DNA of 22,994 nucleotides from DASZHC01 sp035938215 (GTDB lineage Bacteria > Verrucomicrobiota > Verrucomicrobiia > Chthoniobacterales > JAFAMB01). Below are positions 1 through 7,103 of this stretch, piece by piece; the first letter of the stretch is position 1, and each line of letters begins with the position of its first letter. The stretch covers positions 1-22,994 of the forward strand of contig DASZHC010000008.1 of assembly GCA_035938215.1 (NCBI GenBank), read 5' to 3'. The notes beneath the pieces were generated by a model. The model made no database searches and had not been told where the DNA came from. It worked only from the letters and a program-made list of their open reading frames with translations. The position numbers were made by a program, and so were the translations under genes.

Positions 1-1
1 T

Positions 2-1087
2 GCCGGTAAGCCGGGGCACGTGGTCAACTATATGCGTTTCGTTGCCCACGAAGTACGCGAACTAATGGCACTGCTCGGATTTCGTACCATGAACGAAATG
101 ATCGGGCGGGTCGACAAACTGCGTCAGCGTGAAATCTCGCACCCGAAAAACGGATTGATCGATATTTCGCAACTGCTTTACCAGCAGGCGTCCCACGACG
201 TTCCCAGAAAAATACGCGAGCAAAACCACAATCTCGAGAATAAGCTCGATCATCGTCTCATTGAATTGGCGGCGCCGGCGATTGAGCGCGGGGAACCGGT
301 CTTTATTGACGTTCCGATCAAGAATTCCGATCGTACTGCCGGAACGATGCTGAGTTCTGTGGTCGCAAAAAAGTATGGTCCGACCGGGCTTGCGCCGGAC
401 ACAATCCAGATCCGGTTCACCGGATCGGCCGGGCAGAGCTTCGGTGCATTCCTCGCCCGGGGTATCAGCCTTCATCTTGAAGGTGCCGCAAACGATTATG
501 TTGGCAAAGGTCTCTCCGGAGGAAGGATAACCGTCGATACGCCCAGGGACGCGGCATTTATCGCGTCGCAAAATATCATTGTCGGCAACGTCGCGTTGTA
601 TGGCGCGACGAGCGGCGAGGCTTATTTCAATGGCATGGGCGGCGAACGGTTTGCGGTGCGCAATTCCGGTGCAATCGCCGTGGTCGAAGGAGTCGGCGAT
701 CATGGATGTGAGTACATGACGGGTGGGGTCGTGGTGATCCTTGGAAGGACCGGGAAAAATTTCGGAGCCGGCATGAGCGGCGGTGAAGTCTTTGTCCTGG
801 ATGAGGACAAAAGCTTCAGGTCCAGGCTCAATCCGGCGATGGTCCGGATTGATGAGTTCAAAGAGGATCGTGATATCGAAATGGTTAAACGAATGCTGGC
901 GAACCATGTTATTTACACCAACAGCTCAAAGGCGAAACGGGTGCTGGATAGATGGGAGGAGTATATCCCAAAATTCCTCAAGGTGATTCCGGTCGCTTAT
1001 GCCGAAGTGGTCGAGCGTCATCTGGCTGAAGGGAAAGACGTACGCATCGCTCCGCCCGCGCCTGCCGAAAGGAGAAAAGTTGCTTAG
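2..1087 (+). CDS. gltB: Glutamate synthase (NADPH) large subunit, C-terminal part (5' end outside window)
   Basis: The reading frame is open from the first in-frame codon at base 2, so only the last ~361 residues are visible. The family makes two glutamates from glutamine and 2-oxoglutarate in the cytoplasm, the GOGAT step of ammonia assimilation. The visible part begins at the end of the FMN/synthase domain (GKPGHVVNYMRFVAHEVREL) and continues into the C-terminal right-handed beta-helix. That domain is recognisable from its repeated glycine-rich turns, such as GKGLSGGRI, YFNGMGGERFAVRNSG, GCEYMTGGVVVILG and GAGMSGGEVFV. The N-terminal amidotransferase domain and most of the synthase domain lie upstream of the window. 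gltD follows after 42 bp on the same strand, the usual gltBD operon order. No internal stop or frameshift is seen. An ATG/GTG near base 20 is internal and not the true start. Confidence 0.95.
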   Translation, partial: AGKPGHVVNYMRFVAHEVRELMALLGFRTMNEMIGRVDKLRQREISHPKNGLIDISQLLYQQASHDVPRKIREQNHNLENKLDHRLIELAAPAIERGEPVFIDVPIKNSDRTAGTMLSSVVAKKYGPTGLAPDTIQIRFTGSAGQSFGAFLARGISLHLEGAANDYVGKGLSGGRITVDTPRDAAFIASQNIIVGNVALYGATSGEAYFNGMGGERFAVRNSGAIAVVEGVGDHGCEYMTGGVVVILGRTGKNFGAGMSGGEVFVLDEDKSFRSRLNPAMVRIDEFKEDRDIEMVKRMLANHVIYTNSSKAKRVLDRWEEYIPKFLKVIPVAYAEVVERHLAEGKDVRIAPPAPAERRKVA

Positions 1088-1129
1088 CCTGGGATCGCGA
1101 AACGCAAATCCTCAACGGACTATCTATTC

Positions 1130-2620
1130 ATGGCGGACGATCATCCAAACGGCTTTTTGAAATTTACTCGCAATCCGATTGCCTACCGGGACCCGGCCGC
1201 ACGCATCGGTGATTACAAAGAAGTTTACTCGGAGAATTGGGACGAAAAACAATTGCGTGAACAAGGCACCCGCTGCATGGATTGCGGTGTGCCGACCTGT
1301 ATGGGTGGTTGCCCAATCGGGAACATCATTCCGGACTGGAATGATCTTGTCAGTCGGGGGAACTGGCAAGGTGCGCTCTCCCGTCTGCATGCAACAAACA
1401 ATTTCCCTGAATTTACGGGATATACCTGTCCTGCGCCATGCGAGCCCGCTTGTGTCCTCGCCTGCAACAACGACCCCGTCGCAATCAAGAGCATCGAGCG
1501 AGCAATCGTAGACCGGGGTTGGGCAGAGGGCTGGATTACTCCGGAACCGCCGAACTTTCGCACCGGCAAGCGTGTTGCAGTTATCGGAAGCGGCCCCGCC
1601 GGACTCGCCGCTGCACAGCAGCTTAACCGGGTCGGACATGAGGTAACGGTCTTTGAGCGCGACGACGAGATCGGGGGCCTGATGGTCTATGGCATACCGG
1701 ACTTCAAGTTCGGCAAATACCAGGTTGCGCGCCGGGTCGATCAATTGCGCCGTGAAGGCGTAATATTTCGGCCCGGCGCAAATGTAGGCGTGAATCTTCC
1801 TTTCCAGGAGGTGAGGGACAAATTTGATGCGATTTGCCTGGCGATAGGTGCGCAATTGCCGCGCGAGGTCCCGGTCCCCGGCCGCCAACTCAAGGGGATC
1901 TATTGGGCAATGGATTACCTTACAAAAGAAAACCGGCGGCAGGCGGAAAAACAGGTCGATGGGATGATCGACGCGCACGGAAAAAACGTGATTGTGCTTG
2001 GCGGTGGCGACACCGGCGCCGATTGCGTCGCGACGGCACATCGGCAGCGCGCCCGGCAGGTCGTGCAAATCAGCATCAATCTCAGGGGGTCAGAAGAACG
2101 GCCAGTGGATAATCCGTGGCCCGAATGGCCTATGATTTACAGGGAAACCTACGCCATCGAAGAGGGCGGCATTGAAGAATTCAACGTCAATGTAACGGGA
2201 TTTATCGATACCGACAATGACGGCTCTGTTGATCAGCTGATGTTCGATCGGGTCGAATGGACCTACGAGAAAAAAGAGGGGCGCATGGTGCGAACTGCAA
2301 TGAAGGTAATTGAGGAAGGTCTAACAGTTCCTGCGGACGTTGTTCTCGTTGCGATCGGTTTCCAGGGCGCCGAATCGGCGCCCTTCGCGAACACTGGAAT
2401 CGAGGTGACAGCGCGGAGCACCATCAAAACGGATTCCGACATGATGACGAATCTGCCCGGAGTATTTGCTGCGGGCGATGCTATTCGCGGTCAGTCGATT
2501 GTCGTCTGGGCCATCGGCGAAGGCCGGGACGTCGCGCGCTCTATCGACACTTATTTAATGGGTAGTTCCAGGCTTCCAGCGAGTTTGCGCACACCAAATC
2601 TTCCGATCGGTAGGATATGA
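1130..2620 (+). CDS. gltD: Glutamate synthase (NADPH) small subunit
   Basis: A 496-residue protein of the usual GltD length. It is the NADPH-oxidising FAD subunit that feeds electrons to GltB. The N-terminal iron-sulfur region has cysteines at 49, 52, 57 and 61 (RCMDCGVPTCMGGCPIG) and a second group at 100, 104 and 108 (TCPAPCEPAC). There is one further cysteine at 112 (LACNNDP), where many homologues as I recall them lack one. The FAD-binding glycine motif GSGPAG lies at 153-158 and a second nucleotide-binding motif, GGGDTG, near 290. The C-terminal GVFAAGDAIRGQS stretch is typical of the FAD-binding end of this family. It follows gltB by 42 bp and ends 31 bp before an intrinsic terminator, so gltBD appears to be a closed transcription unit. 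The ATG start matches the family N-terminus. Confidence 0.95.
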   Translation: MADDHPNGFLKFTRNPIAYRDPAARIGDYKEVYSENWDEKQLREQGTRCMDCGVPTCMGGCPIGNIIPDWNDLVSRGNWQGALSRLHATNNFPEFTGYTCPAPCEPACVLACNNDPVAIKSIERAIVDRGWAEGWITPEPPNFRTGKRVAVIGSGPAGLAAAQQLNRVGHEVTVFERDDEIGGLMVYGIPDFKFGKYQVARRVDQLRREGVIFRPGANVGVNLPFQEVRDKFDAICLAIGAQLPREVPVPGRQLKGIYWAMDYLTKENRRQAEKQVDGMIDAHGKNVIVLGGGDTGADCVATAHRQRARQVVQISINLRGSEERPVDNPWPEWPMIYRETYAIEEGGIEEFNVNVTGFIDTDNDGSVDQLMFDRVEWTYEKKEGRMVRTAMKVIEEGLTVPADVVLVAIGFQGAESAPFANTGIEVTARSTIKTDSDMMTNLPGVFAAGDAIRGQSIVVWAIGEGRDVARSIDTYLMGSSRLPASLRTPNLPIGRI

Positions 2621-2651
2621 TCATGAGGATTCTTTGCGAATTCGAAGCAGG

Positions 2652-2673
2652 CCCTCCGCATGGAGGGATTTTT
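2652..2673 (+). terminator. Intrinsic terminator of the gltBD operon
   Basis: A perfect 6-bp stem, CCCTCC (2652-2657) and GGAGGG (2662-2667), closes a four-base GCAT loop. It is followed at once by ATTTTT. It begins 31 bp after the gltD stop codon on the sense strand and precedes the DUF4202 gene. The stem is short but GC-only and the T-run is in place, so this is a good rho-independent terminator candidate. Confidence 0.7.
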
Positions 2674-2740
2674 CGAGAAACAACGCAGTAAGACACCCAT
2701 TCTTGCGATGGCGAGTGACAGGAATCGGGGAAACGAATGA

Positions 2741-3334
2741 ATGGAAGAGGAATGGCGATTTTCTGAGGCGATCCGCCTTTTCGACGAAGAAAATGGACGG
2801 GATCCCCACCTAATTTTTGTCGATGGGATAGCTCAGCCCCATGAGTTACTCTATGCTCGCCGGCTCAGCGAGTGGGTCCTGCGATTGCAGCCGAATGCCT
2901 CCAAACCATTGCTGCTTGCGGCGAGATCACAGCATATCTGCCGATGGCTGGTCCCACGAAGCTCCTACGAGATGACTCGGGCAGGGTACCTTCGCTGGCG
3001 AAATGATTTGAAGCACTTGCACGCCAAAAAATCGGCAGAGATCCTTAGTAAAGTTGGTTACGACGAAGCCACAATCGCGCGAGTAGTCGAGCTAAACCTG
3101 AAAAAGGGGCTTGGTCACGATCAGGAGTGCCAGGTTTTGGAAGACGCTCTTTGCCTTGTGACGCTTCAATACCAGCTCGCCGATTTGATGGAGAAGACCG
3201 ATCCAGACAAAATGGTGGGGATTTTACGGAAGACCTGGAAAAAAATGTCCGATATAGCTAGGGCTCACGCGTTAGCACTGCCGTTTACCGAAGCCGAAAG
3301 CGCGCTGATTCAAGAGGCAGTGGGCGGTCGATAG
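2741..3334 (+). CDS. DUF4202-family protein of unknown function
   Basis: A 197-residue soluble, mostly helical protein without signal peptide or membrane segment. I recognise it as the DUF4202 family. Hallmarks are FDEENGRDPHLIFVDG near the N-terminus, the PHELLYARRLSEWVLRL segment, the AARSQHICRWLVPRSSYEM motif, and the GYLRWRNDLKHLHAKKSAEI and LRKTWKKMS segments. Conserved His, Arg and Asp/Glu residues in these segments suggest a hydrolase-like fold, but no reaction is established that I know of. It starts 120 bp after gltD, past a terminator, so it may have its own promoter. It ends directly at a palindromic element at 3334 that separates it from the convergent nitrogen operon. The ATG at 2741 is preceded only by a weak purine-rich stretch. 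Confidence 0.75.
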   Translation: MEEEWRFSEAIRLFDEENGRDPHLIFVDGIAQPHELLYARRLSEWVLRLQPNASKPLLLAARSQHICRWLVPRSSYEMTRAGYLRWRNDLKHLHAKKSAEILSKVGYDEATIARVVELNLKKGLGHDQECQVLEDALCLVTLQYQLADLMEKTDPDKMVGILRKTWKKMSDIARAHALALPFTEAESALIQEAVGGR

Positions 3335-3421
3335 GGAGGACGGTCTCCGTGCCGTCCCATTTTTCTCCTTGTTTATGGGGCCAGAAATGATTAGTCGGAC
3401 GCCACGGAGGCCGTCCCTCCC
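3334..3421. repeat. Extragenic palindromic element, copy A
   Basis: About 88 bp made of two long, imperfectly complementary arms, roughly 3334-3359 and 3396-3421. They share the core ACGG(T/C)CTCCGTG and its complement around a 36-bp centre holding TTTTTCTCCTTGTTT. It begins on the last base of the DUF4202 stop codon. A close copy in the opposite orientation lies at 9331-9415. Both copies sit between convergent genes, so they may act as bidirectional transcription stops. No transposase gene is linked to it here. Confidence 0.85.
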
Positions 3422-3514
3422 ATGAAAAACGAAGACTAGACTCAGAAAATGCCCAGGGCTATGCATCGCATCGAACGATTCCAAGTTCCTTGCGATCGGT
3501 CGGCGTACAAGCGT

Positions 3515-3610
3515 GGTAGGGGCAGATCTCCGAGCTGCCCGCCGAGAATAGCGCCCTAGTCTGGCGAGTCTGCCTTGTTGGAACGGCCGGCTCGGAGATC
3601 CGGCCCTACC
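3515..3610. repeat. Second, unrelated palindromic element
   Basis: An inverted repeat with ~30-bp arms (3515-3544 and 3581-3610) around a ~36-bp centre. The arms share GGTAGGG, a GATCTCCGAGC core and their complements, and agree at roughly four of five positions. It differs in sequence from the element at 3334-3421 that sits beside it. Only one copy is present in the window. The rest of this 366-bp gap between DUF4202 and the cupin gene (3422-3514 and 3611-3700) shows no gene or further structure that I can recognise. Confidence 0.75.
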
Positions 3611-3700
3611 TCCAATCATTGACGACTGGTCCTGTTTTAATCAAAATCAAGCAAGCTCCATCACTGAATCTCTAACTCTTTGCCCCTCAAGCGCTTCACG

Positions 3701-4069
3701 TTAGAAGTCACTGACAAATCGTACCGGTTTCTCGTAGATCGCCAGTACGATACAACCACCTTTGCTGATTACTTTGTGCCTTGTCCCTGGAGGGTTGACG
3801 ACGAAACTCCCCGAGGGATAAACCCCGTTTTCATCCTGCTGGGAACCGGCAAGAACAAAAATATGTTCGTATCCAACATGCTCGTGGAGAGGTACTTCCC
3901 CACCGTCGCGATACCGCAGAAGCGCCGCTCCCGGACCCGTCTCGCCATCCCCGTAGAGACGAAAAATCTCAACGCCATATTTGTAGGGCGCCCACTGAAT
4001 TTTGTCCTGATATTCCGCAAGACGAAAAAGGTCGCCACAACCATCCGGCAACAAGCCGAGTAGGCTCAT
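3701..4069 (-). CDS. Small single-domain cupin
   Basis: A 122-residue cytoplasmic protein with one complete cupin barrel. Motif 1 carries His62, His64 and Glu68 (PLHEHVGYEHIFVLAG) and motif 2 carries His98 (GSFVVNPPGTRHKV), so all four canonical metal ligands are present. The YGVEIFRLYGDGETGPGAAL stretch before motif 1 resembles ChrR-type small cupins. Its ATG overlaps the biuH stop codon (ATGA, 4066-4069), so translation is probably coupled and the protein is the last member of the operon. The function is unknown. It could be a metal-dependent enzyme acting on a pathway intermediate or a small-molecule-binding accessory protein; the sequence does not decide between these. Confidence 0.85.
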   Translation of the reverse strand: MSLLGLLPDGCGDLFRLAEYQDKIQWAPYKYGVEIFRLYGDGETGPGAALLRYRDGGEVPLHEHVGYEHIFVLAGSQQDENGVYPSGSFVVNPPGTRHKVISKGGCIVLAIYEKPVRFVSDF

Positions 4070-4749
4070 GCAATTGCCGCTATGAACGATTTTGAATCGG
4101 CAACCGCTCCGAATACTCCCCCTTGCATTTTTATCATCTTGAGAGCGGCCAAGTAATTGCCGTGATCAGTGGCACCCGTGCAATCCGACAAAAGGAGGCA
4201 TTCGTAGCCTCGGTCATTTGCCTCGCGCATGGTTGTGTGCACGCAAACGTCCGTCGTTATCCCAGAGAAAACAATATTCTGAATGCCCTTTCGGCGAAGC
4301 AACATGTCCAGATCCGTCGCGTAGAAGGAACCTTTTCCAGGCTTGTCTATTACCGCTTCTCCGGCCAACGGAGACAATTCTTCTATGATCTGCCATCCCG
4401 GCTCGCCACGTGTCAGAATTCTCCCGCATGGCCCGGGATCACCGATTCCAGCCCCGATCCGGCGACTGCGCCACCGCTTATTTTCCGGTAGATCCGTAAG
4501 ATCAGGTCGATGGCCTTCGCGCGTGTGCATGATGTGAAACTTGCGTTCGCGAGCCGCCGCGAGGACCTGTTGAATAGGTTTAATCGGCGCCCGGGTAAGC
4601 GAAAGATCATACCCCATTTTATCGACATACCCACCCTTCCCACAGAAATCGCTCTGCATGTCAATTATCAGAAAAACGGTGTTTTCCGGGCGCAAATCCC
4701 CGTTGTACGGCCATCGATAGGGGTCTGCCTCGACGTAACTATGATTCAT
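4066..4749 (-). CDS. biuH: Biuret amidohydrolase (isochorismatase-like cysteine hydrolase)
   Basis: A 227-residue isochorismatase-like cysteine hydrolase. It is predicted to cleave biuret to allophanate and ammonia in the cytoplasm. The catalytic triad is Asp30 (LIIDMQ), Lys136 (IDKPGKG) and Cys169 (TTDVCV). The spacings of 106 and 33 residues equal those I recall for the characterised Rhizobium leguminosarum BiuH triad (Asp36, Lys142, Cys175). Gln209 (KMQGG) falls at the position of its substrate-selecting Gln215. The N-terminal DPYRWPYNG and RRIGAGIGDPGPCGRILTRG segments also match that enzyme as I remember it. It lies 48 bp after the permease gene, overlaps the cupin start by 4 bp, and faces an allophanate hydrolase gene across the cluster, which supplies the next pathway step. 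Another small amide as substrate is possible but less likely. Confidence 0.85.
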   Translation of the reverse strand: MNHSYVEADPYRWPYNGDLRPENTVFLIIDMQSDFCGKGGYVDKMGYDLSLTRAPIKPIQQVLAAARERKFHIMHTREGHRPDLTDLPENKRWRSRRIGAGIGDPGPCGRILTRGEPGWQIIEELSPLAGEAVIDKPGKGSFYATDLDMLLRRKGIQNIVFSGITTDVCVHTTMREANDRGYECLLLSDCTGATDHGNYLAALKMIKMQGGVFGAVADSKSFIAAIA

Positions 4750-4797
4750 ATTTCAATCAGAAGGCACAACTTTCGGCCGGCCTCTCTATCAGCGGTG

Positions 4798-6378
4798 TTA
4801 TGAAGGCGAAGCGCTCTCTAACGCGTGATGTTCCACCTCGACAGGTTTGGGTGCGACAAGCGCAAACTTTGCGCAGTACAAAAGCACCGCTGTTACAGCC
4901 AGATAGCTGATGGCAACTATGGGTGTCTGACCCCATCCGATTTTCTCGCCATGGATAAATCCGAAAAATGTGAGCGCAGCCCCGGCACCCGCGAACGCCG
5001 CGGCCTTTATGAACTCGCGCTCGATGATAAACACACCGATTGCGCCAAGGATTAATCCGCCGAGAATCGCGCCGCCTCCCAGCACCTCCAGACCGCGATA
5101 CAGAACTCCTGTCTGCCCAAGTTTGTCGAGACCGACGGTCACCGCATTTGTCCCGGCTGCGGCCAGAGAATTGTCGATTTGTAATTTACCCCAAGCAGCC
5201 AGATGAGGCGTTAGCGCAAGAATAATGGCCGGAGCGTGGCTCTTGGGATTTTCCTGGAATGCCTGAGCCCCAATTAACATCCCGATGTAAAGCAGAATTG
5301 GTGAAATAGCGACGACAGGAATAACCGCCACCATCAACGATATGATTCCAAACCAGGACATCAAAATCACCATAACCCCGGTTGCAGCGGAGTATCCAAT
5401 CCGTCCACCCATTGCCTTCCATCCCGGGTGGCCAATATAAACCGCGTTGATAAACGGATTTCCCATGAGGCAACCGATCAAACTGACAACGCCGTCTGCC
5501 GTCAAAACCCTTGTCGTCGGGAAGCTGTCACCGGCAACCGATGCGCTCTCGACGTTATCCATCGCTTCGACGAGATCGTAAATTCCGAATGGGATGGCCG
5601 TGACAAGAATCACTCCCAGAAATTGAAAACCCGAAAACACGTGTGACACCGCGGGGATCGGGAGCGAGAAGCCGAAATTGGAGAATGACTGTGCCAGCGC
5701 CTGCACACTCAAACCGCCGTAATTAAGGCCAAAAATCGTTGATCCCCAGGCGATGATGCAGCCAACCCCGATCGCGACCAGACCGGCCGGAACGCCCCGC
5801 AAATATTGAACACCTCCGAACCAACTGGCGAGAATGATGGCGAAACAGGTGATACCAATAAGAGGCGTCGAGAACATGTCCTGCGCGGGTCGCATCGATA
5901 TGAAGGCGATTGAAACTCCGGCCAGCGTTCCCAGCAGCGCCGCTCTGGGGGTTATCTTGCGAATGATCGGCGCAATGAATCCGCCGGCCATCAATACAAA
6001 ACTCTGCACAAATACCCAGGTCAATCCCGCCTCCCATCCTTTCACCGGATCACCTGTCCTGGTCGCTATCGGCAGCATGATGACGAAGGTTACGACAAAC
6101 ATATGCGGCACACTCACCCCTGACGGCAAGGCGCAGACGTCGCTGCGTCCGGTTCGCCTGGCCAATCCGTAGGCGAGCCATGCATAATAAACAGTGCTTA
6201 AGAACAGCATCATACCGGTGGCCGGCAGGATCCGTCCGAAAACAAGCTGATCGGGCATCTTTAGGACAAAACGCAGTAAGCCGCTCAGCGTGAGTAGATT
6301 GACAAGTATATTCGTCCCGAAGCCGAAAAACGCATTCCAGTCTCCAGGCGTCCAGATCGCAGGCTTTGTAGCACTCAT
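4798..6378 (-). CDS. NCS2-type (xanthine/uracil permease superfamily) transporter
   Basis: An integral membrane protein of 526 residues from the chosen ATG, with about 12-14 hydrophobic segments. It looks like the nucleobase-permease (NCS2/AzgA-like) superfamily. Conserved-looking stretches include RSDVCALPSGVSVPHMF, ITPRAALLGTLAGVS, AIPFGIYDLVEAMDNVESA and MGNPFINAVYIGHPGWKAMG. The ATG at 6378 is preceded at 5 nt by AGAGG (6384-6388) and is preferred over an in-frame GTG at 6384. It lies between two cysteine hydrolase genes in one operon, 35 bp after the first and 48 bp before biuH. The position suggests uptake of the substrate they hydrolyse, such as biuret, triuret or a related ureide. The substrate is inferred from context; a purine or pyrimidine remains possible. 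Confidence 0.8.
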   Translation of the reverse strand: MSATKPAIWTPGDWNAFFGFGTNILVNLLTLSGLLRFVLKMPDQLVFGRILPATGMMLFLSTVYYAWLAYGLARRTGRSDVCALPSGVSVPHMFVVTFVIMLPIATRTGDPVKGWEAGLTWVFVQSFVLMAGGFIAPIIRKITPRAALLGTLAGVSIAFISMRPAQDMFSTPLIGITCFAIILASWFGGVQYLRGVPAGLVAIGVGCIIAWGSTIFGLNYGGLSVQALAQSFSNFGFSLPIPAVSHVFSGFQFLGVILVTAIPFGIYDLVEAMDNVESASVAGDSFPTTRVLTADGVVSLIGCLMGNPFINAVYIGHPGWKAMGGRIGYSAATGVMVILMSWFGIISLMVAVIPVVAISPILLYIGMLIGAQAFQENPKSHAPAIILALTPHLAAWGKLQIDNSLAAAGTNAVTVGLDKLGQTGVLYRGLEVLGGGAILGGLILGAIGVFIIEREFIKAAAFAGAGAALTFFGFIHGEKIGWGQTPIVAISYLAVTAVLLYCAKFALVAPKPVEVEHHALESASPS

Positions 6379-6413
6379 TCTCACCTCTTCTATTCAATCA
6401 TGATTCCAAACTT

Positions 6414-7103
6414 TCAGGTCGCCGACGGTCCAAGCGCAGCCAGAATCCGGCCCGAGTCCGATACCCAACCGAATATCCCGCCTTGCGCCTTGATCATTTT
6501 TAAGCCCATTTCCTGAAACTCAGGAAAATACGATCCGACACAATCCTCAGGCACGAGACAATCGTACCCCCGGTCATTGGCTTCACGCACTGTCGTGTTG
6601 ACGCAGACTTCCGTAGTCACCCCCGTAACAACCAACCGCTGGATACCGCGGTTTTGCAGAATTGCGTGGAGGTCGGTGGCAAAAAAAGCTCCCTTGCCAG
6701 GCTTGTCGATCACCGGTTCCCCGGGCAATGGATAAAGCTCCGGGATGATGTCGTGCCCGGGTTCACCTCTGATCAGGATGCGACCCATGGGCCCTTGGTC
6801 CCCGATCGAGGTTTTGCTGCGCCCGCGGATCTTTTTTGCGGGCGACAGATCTGCCAGATCCGGTCGATGCCCCTCTCGTGTGTGTATTACCTGCCACCCA
6901 GCTGATCGCCAGGCGGCAAGCAGTTTCCGATTCGGATCAATGGTACGGCGCAATTGAGAGACATCGTTTCCCAGCATTTCGCCAAAGCCGCCGGGCTCGA
7001 GAAAGTCTCGTTGCATGTCGATAATGAGAAGTGCGCAGTGCCCAGGATCGAATTCGAACGCGTAGGGTTCAGCGTCAACGCTCAGAGCCCGATTCAATTG
7101 CAT
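6414..7103 (-). CDS. Second isochorismatase-like cysteine hydrolase, candidate triuret/ureide hydrolase
   Basis: A 229-residue paralogue of the BiuH-like protein in the same operon and probably its first gene. The triad is complete: Asp29 (LIIDMQ), Lys134 (IDKPGKG) and Cys167 (TTEVCV), with Gln207 in KAQGG. Large blocks are shared with BiuH (HTREGHRPDL, GRIL, RGEPG, REANDRGY). Two segments likely to contact the substrate differ: residues 89-106 (AKKIRGRSKTSIGDQGPM), and DCVGSYFPEFQEMG where BiuH has DCTGATDHGNYLAA. The substrate is therefore probably not identical. Triuret hydrolase (TrtA) is a described member of this family that feeds biuret to BiuH, which makes it an attractive guess. Ureidoacrylate-type amidohydrolase or a second biuret hydrolase are alternatives. 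The ATG at 7103 is chosen over one at 7196 because AAGGA lies 8 nt upstream and family length fits. Confidence 0.8.
   Translation of the reverse strand: MQLNRALSVDAEPYAFEFDPGHCALLIIDMQRDFLEPGGFGEMLGNDVSQLRRTIDPNRKLLAAWRSAGWQVIHTREGHRPDLADLSPAKKIRGRSKTSIGDQGPMGRILIRGEPGHDIIPELYPLPGEPVIDKPGKGAFFATDLHAILQNRGIQRLVVTGVTTEVCVNTTVREANDRGYDCLVPEDCVGSYFPEFQEMGLKMIKAQGGIFGWVSDSGRILAALGPSAT

Noticed and set aside
62..907. 281-codon minus-strand ORF opposite gltB
   Set aside because: It lies wholly within the clear gltB frame, and its translation resembles no protein family. It is a shadow of GC-rich codon usage.
1124..2068. 314-codon minus-strand ORF opposite gltD
   Set aside because: gltD on the plus strand is unmistakable by motifs; the opposite frame has no recognisable domain.
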